From 70-18 sp041691815 (GTDB taxonomy: Bacteria > Pseudomonadota > Alphaproteobacteria > Acetobacterales > Acetobacteraceae): a stretch of 16,826 nt of DNA. The notes under the pieces are model-generated. The model searched no databases and was not told the origin of the DNA. It saw nothing but the letters and a program-made list of their open reading frames with translations. Positions 14,016-16,826 of this stretch are shown here, in pieces (positions within the stretch are counted from its first letter, which is position 1; each line of letters starts with the position of its first letter). Location: positions 1 to 16,826 of the forward strand of contig JBEPTZ010000098.1 of the NCBI GenBank assembly GCA_041691815.1, given 5' to 3'. The position numbers and the translations under genes were made by a program.

Positions 14016-14942
14016 TCACTTGAGGAAGCCCTTCTGCTTCAGATAGCCCTCGGCCACCTTCTTCGCGTCCTCGCCGTTCACCGCGATAGCGGCATTCAGC
14101 CCACGCAGCGTCGGGCCGTCCAGCGACGCGAACACCGGCGCCAGCAGCGCCGCGATGCCCGGATTCGCCTTCAGCACCGCCTCGCGGATCACCGGCGTCG
14201 GCGAATATACCATCTGCACCCCCTTGGTGTCCTGCAGCACCACCATGCCGAGCGTCGCCAGCGCCCCATCGGTGCCATAGGCCATCGCGGTATTGACGCC
14301 GGACGTGCCCTCCGCCGCGGCGCGGATCGTCGCCGCCGTGTTGCCGCCGGCCAGCGTCAATATCTGCTCGGCCTTCAGCTTGAAGCCATACGCTTTCTCG
14401 AATGCCGGCAGCGCCGCCGGGCTTTCCACGAATTCCGCCGAGGCGGCGATCTTCGCCTTGCCGCCGCCGTTCACCCAGCCGGCGAAATCGTCCAGCGTCT
14501 TCAGGTGGTTCTGCTCGGCCACTTCCTTGCGCACCGCGATCGCCCAGGTGTTGTCCGCCGGCGCCGGCTGCAACCAGACGATATGGTTCTGCGCGGCATC
14601 CAGCGCCTTCACCTTCTCATAACCCTGCTTCGCGTTCTTCCACACCGGGTCGCTGTCGATATGAAAGAAGAACGCCCCGTTGCCGGTGTATTCCGGATAC
14701 ATGTCGATCTCGCCGGCCAGAATCGCGCTGCGGATGATCTTGGTGCCCCCCAGCCCCAGCTGGTTCACCGTGCCGATCCCGTTGGCGTTCAGCATCGCGA
14801 TGATCATGTTGCCGAGCAGGCTGCCCTCGGTGTCCGGCTTGCTGGCGACCCGCACCGCCGCCGCCGCCCGCCCGACACCGGGCACCAGCCCCGCCAGTCC
14901 GACCAAAATCGCCAGCCCGCGACGAGTCACATATGGAGTCAT
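14016..14942 (-). CDS. osmF: Osmoprotectant periplasmic binding protein, OsmF/YehZ type
   Basis: This is a 308-residue type II periplasmic binding protein (OpuAC family) for betaine-like compounds. The N-terminus has a signal sequence, MTPYVTRRGLAILVG and onward, ending in GRAAAA with likely cleavage near residue 28-29. A double arginine before the hydrophobic core is compatible with, but does not prove, Tat export. The mature protein shows VRVASKPDTEGSLLGNMI and TKIIRSAILAGEIDMYPEYTGNG, the diagnostic YPEYTG motif, and DNTWAIAVRKE. The start at 14942 has AGGGAGGA about 8 nt upstream. It is the first gene of the osmF-yehYXW-like operon, and 76 bp separate it from the yihY-like gene, so either its own promoter or read-through from yihY is possible. 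Confidence 0.93.
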   Translation of the reverse strand: MTPYVTRRGLAILVGLAGLVPGVGRAAAAVRVASKPDTEGSLLGNMIIAMLNANGIGTVNQLGLGGTKIIRSAILAGEIDMYPEYTGNGAFFFHIDSDPVWKNAKQGYEKVKALDAAQNHIVWLQPAPADNTWAIAVRKEVAEQNHLKTLDDFAGWVNGGGKAKIAASAEFVESPAALPAFEKAYGFKLKAEQILTLAGGNTAATIRAAAEGTSGVNTAMAYGTDGALATLGMVVLQDTKGVQMVYSPTPVIREAVLKANPGIAALLAPVFASLDGPTLRGLNAAIAVNGEDAKKVAEGYLKQKGFLK

Positions 14943-15018
14943 GGCGTCGTCCTCCCTGTCATGCGAGGGCCATTGAACAACGTAACCGTCCCGCCGGCAA
15001 AGCCCCGCCCCGCCCGCA

Positions 15019-15888
15019 TCACTCCGCCAGCCAGCGATGGCGTGTCGCCAGCGCCGCGTTCAACTCCGCCCCCACCAGCACCACGAAGCTCGACGCCCAG
15101 AACCACAGCATCACCCCGGCCACGGCCGCCAGCGGCCCATAGGTCGCATCGAAGCTGCCGAAATCCCCGACATAGACCGAAACCACCAGCGCCACGCTCA
15201 ACCATAACAAGGTCGCCAGCGCCGCCCCCGGCAGCAGCCGGCGCGGCACCTGGTCGCCCGGCCCCTGCGGCGACGGCCCGAACCGATACAGAAACCCCAG
15301 CAGCGCCGCCACATACAGCAGCAGTACCGCCATCGACAGCAGATGCAGCCAGCTCCGCAGATAGGCGCTGGCATGCAGGAACGCCGCCGCCGCCGGCAGC
15401 GCCACCAGCACCGCCAGCGCCAGCACCGCCCCCAGGATTCCGGCCAGCGTGATCGCCAGCCCGGTGGCCTGGAACCGCACCACCCCCCGCCGCTCCACCG
15501 CGCCATAGGCGGTGTTCAGCGACGACAGCATCGCCTTGGTGCCCGCCGAGGCGGACCACAGCGCGATCACCAGCCCGACCCCCAGCCCCAGCCCCAGCGT
15601 CGCCGGCGGCCGCGCCACCAGCGTCGTCACCTGGTCGGCGATCAGCGTGAACGCATCCGGCGGCAGCAGGCCATGCAACAACTCCATCTGCCGCCCCACG
15701 CTGGCCGGATCGAGCAGCAGCCCATACAGCGAAACCAGCACGCTCAGCGCCGGAAACATCGCCAGCGTGGCATAAAACGCGCACCCCGCCGCCACCAGCG
15801 AGATGTCGTGGCGAATCACCTGCGTCGTCATCCGCGCCAGCACCAGCCATGCCACCCGCACCGATCGCCGCCAGTTCCACACCCGCAT
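15019..15888 (-). CDS. yihY: YihY/BrkB family inner-membrane protein
   Basis: This is a 289-residue polytopic membrane protein of the YihY/virulence factor BrkB family (once misnamed RNase BN); E. coli YihY is 290. The molecular role is unsettled. Typical stretches are DISLVAAGCAFYATLAMFPALSVLVSLYG near the N-terminus, ALWSASAGTKAMLSSLNTAYGAVERRG, and FDATYGPLAAVAGVMLWFWASSFVVLVGAELNA near the C-terminus. There are about six hydrophobic segments. The ATG at 15888 is chosen because AAGGAG stands 6 nt upstream; the frame extends to 15933 but has no ribosome site there. It lies just upstream of the osmoprotectant operon on the same strand, with a 76-bp gap, so co-transcription is possible. Confidence 0.92.
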   Translation of the reverse strand: MRVWNWRRSVRVAWLVLARMTTQVIRHDISLVAAGCAFYATLAMFPALSVLVSLYGLLLDPASVGRQMELLHGLLPPDAFTLIADQVTTLVARPPATLGLGLGVGLVIALWSASAGTKAMLSSLNTAYGAVERRGVVRFQATGLAITLAGILGAVLALAVLVALPAAAAFLHASAYLRSWLHLLSMAVLLLYVAALLGFLYRFGPSPQGPGDQVPRRLLPGAALATLLWLSVALVVSVYVGDFGSFDATYGPLAAVAGVMLWFWASSFVVLVGAELNAALATRHRWLAE

Positions 15889-15968
15889 AGGCAACTCCTT
15901 GAAAGCCCGCCGCAAATTCCGCATTGCCGGCATGTCACATGCTGCCGCCGACGCCAGTAAAAAAGCAC

Positions 15969-16001
15969 TTGCACCGGGGGGCCACCGGCCTTATGTGGCC
16001 C
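15969..16001 (+). promoter_or_regulatory. Candidate promoter and overlapping operator for the decarboxylase gene
   Basis: TTGCAC (15969-15974) and TATGTG (15992-15997) are spaced by 17 bases and could be -35/-10 elements, though the -10 is weak. A perfect dyad GGGCCAC-N9-GTGGCCC (15979-15985 and 15995-16001) overlaps the -10 position, where a repressor could block transcription. The start would be near 16004, giving a leader of about 200 nt. The dyad could instead be a simple RNA hairpin. Confidence 0.35.
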
Positions 16002-16034
16002 TTCTACGCAGCAACGCACGTGCCTCTGACCCAA

Positions 16035-16199
16035 TCGTGAGGTTCCCTCCGGGTTACGTAACGACGTCAAGCGTTCTGGCCCTCCGGGTCCCGACGCGTA
16101 AGCGCACGGGCCAATCCGTCTGGTCGCTGGTACGTTCGACCGTTTCGCAACTCGCGCCCGCCGTCGCAACAGGCGGGCGTTCAATCGGGGAGACTGCGC
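16035..16199 (+). ncRNA. Candidate speF-type leader RNA upstream of the decarboxylase
   Basis: The leader contains a series of pairing segments: two copies of CCCTCCGGGT (16045-16054 and 16080-16089) and the 10-bp palindrome GTTACGTAAC (16053-16062). TGGCCC/GGGCCA (16077-16082 with 16108-16113) encloses a further region, and GGTCG/CGACC (16122-16126 with 16137-16141) follows. A perfect 8-bp hairpin CGCCCGCC/GGCGGGCG (16155-16162 with 16172-16179) ends a few bases before the ribosome site GGGGAGA. The Rfam speF motif is known upstream of alphaproteobacterial ornithine decarboxylases, and both context and sequence look similar to what I remember of it. The exact boundaries and the match itself are from memory, not a search. 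Confidence 0.55.
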
Positions 16200-16200
16200 G

Positions 16201-16826
16201 ATGACTCCAAAAATCGCCCGGTATCTTGCTGACCATCAGCCGGCAACGCCGTGCCTGGTGCTTGACGTGGACCGCGTGGAAGCCAACTTCCGCGCCATCC
16301 GCAACGCTTTGCCGCTGGCGCAGATCTTCTACGCCATGAAGGCCAACCCGGCCCCGCAGATCCTTGAGCGGTTGGTGGCGCTCGGCAGCAGCTTCGACGC
16401 CGCTGGCATCGAGGAGGTCGAGTCGTGCCTGGCCGCCGGCGCCGCACCCGCCAGCATCAGCTTCGGCAACACCATCAAGAAAGCCAGCGCCATCGCCCGC
16501 GCGCATGCCGCCGGCATCGACATTTTCGCCTTCGACTCGGGCGAAGAGCTGGAAAAACTCGCTCGCCACGCGCCAGGCAGCCGCGTCTATTGCCGCATCC
16601 TGGTCGAGAACGAGGGTGCCGACTGGCCGCTGTCGCGCAAATTCGGCACCACCATCGCCCACGCCCGGGCGCTGATGCTGCGCGCCGGTGAACTCGGACT
16701 GGACCCCTACGGCCTGTCGTTCCACGTCGGCAGCCAGCAGACCAGCACCGCCAGCTACGAGGCGGCGATCGGCCGCGTCGCCATGCTGTTCACCGACCTG
16801 CGGAACGCCGGGGTCAACCTGCGCAT
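16201..16826 (+). CDS. Ornithine/lysine decarboxylase, PLP fold III (partial, C-terminus beyond window)
   Basis: The first 208 residues of a eukaryotic-type (alanine-racemase fold, group IV) decarboxylase are visible. Such enzymes turn ornithine into putrescine, and some also turn lysine into cadaverine, feeding polyamine synthesis in the cytoplasm. TPCLVLDVDRVEANFR opens the domain. IFYAMKANP holds Lys47, the PLP Schiff-base residue. FDAAGIEEVESCLAAG and SISFGNTIKKASAI follow, and LSFHVGSQQ (His175 stacks on PLP) comes near the edge. The catalytic Cys and substrate-choosing residues near the C-terminus lie beyond the window, so ornithine versus dual ornithine/lysine use is undecided. The start at 16201 has GGGGAGA 7 nt upstream. 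A structured leader precedes it. This is the usual biosynthetic type in alphaproteobacteria. Confidence 0.93.
   Translation, partial: MTPKIARYLADHQPATPCLVLDVDRVEANFRAIRNALPLAQIFYAMKANPAPQILERLVALGSSFDAAGIEEVESCLAAGAAPASISFGNTIKKASAIARAHAAGIDIFAFDSGEELEKLARHAPGSRVYCRILVENEGADWPLSRKFGTTIAHARALMLRAGELGLDPYGLSFHVGSQQTSTASYEAAIGRVAMLFTDLRNAGVNLR

Larger units (their letters stand above)
15889..16200. other. Gene-free divergent region between yihY and the decarboxylase gene
   Basis: This 312-bp stretch has no supportable gene. The left ~80 bp form the yihY upstream side, where I see a ribosome site but no clear promoter. A possible rightward promoter overlapping a dyad lies at 15969-16001. The right 165 bp form a structured leader ahead of the decarboxylase. 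Confidence 0.75.

Noticed and set aside
11984..14023. A 679-codon plus-strand open frame antisense to yehX and yehY
   Set aside because: Serine/alanine/arginine-rich shadow translation without motifs; the opposite strand has clear ABC transporter proteins with ATGA-coupled ends.
16027..16041. Very short leader ORF (GTG start, six codons) in the decarboxylase leader
   Set aside because: There is no ribosome site and no enrichment for arginine or ornithine-related codons, so a speFL-like leader peptide is not supported.
1..16826. tRNA/rRNA genes, CRISPR arrays, insertion sequences, phage or defence genes
   Set aside because: None were recognisable by eye on either strand; repeats found are two copies of one intergenic element, not a spaced array.

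Overview
The window is a dense, high-GC, protein-coding stretch. It most likely comes from a flagellated alphaproteobacterium, and my best guess is Acetobacteraceae. The main support is the gene order fliF-fliG-fliH-fliN, which matches the Caulobacter-type fliF operon. Further support comes from an ornithine decarboxylase with a speF-like RNA leader and from AT-rich palindromic repeats that I recall from acetic-acid-bacterium-type genomes. The taxon is an inference, since there is no rRNA or other marker gene here. Nearly all genes lie on the minus strand; the exceptions are a dioxygenase gene and the decarboxylase at the right edge.

Layout, left to right: (1) 1-3634, minus strand: a tightly packed flagellar motor operon, fliF > fliG > fliH > fliN, with fliN cut by the window edge. 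Together these encode the MS-ring, the rotor/switch protein, the export-ATPase regulator and the C-ring protein. (2) 3635-3961: a 327-bp gene-free stretch holding a possible CtrA-type site for fliF, a ~120-bp AT-rich structured repeat and the terminator of the next gene. (3) 3962-5359, minus: a class III (taurine-pyruvate-type) aminotransferase. (4) 5570-6307, plus: a small Fe(II)/2-oxoglutarate dioxygenase of the free-amino-acid hydroxylase type, divergent from the aminotransferase. A second, truncated copy of the repeat follows it. (5) 6357-10983, minus: a complete branched-chain/polar amino acid ABC importer operon, livK > livG > livF > livH > livM, with a candidate promoter near 11087-11115. 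(6) 11157-14942, minus: a complete osmoprotectant ABC importer in the same order and with nearly the same protein lengths as E. coli osmF-yehY-yehX-yehW. (7) 15019-15888, minus: a YihY/BrkB-type membrane protein. (8) 15889-16200: a 312-bp gene-free leader/promoter region with several inverted repeats. (9) 16201 to the window end, plus: the N-terminal 208 residues of a fold-III ornithine/lysine decarboxylase.

Functionally, the centre of the window combines two ABC importers (amino acids and quaternary ammonium compounds) with an aminotransferase and an amino-acid hydroxylase-like enzyme. This suggests uptake and conversion of nitrogenous compounds. The polyamine gene at the right appears to be controlled by a structured 5' leader. 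I saw no tRNA, rRNA, CRISPR array, insertion sequence, phage gene or obviously novel defence system. The least ordinary elements are the repeat family, the decarboxylase leader and the dioxygenase/aminotransferase/importer neighbourhood.
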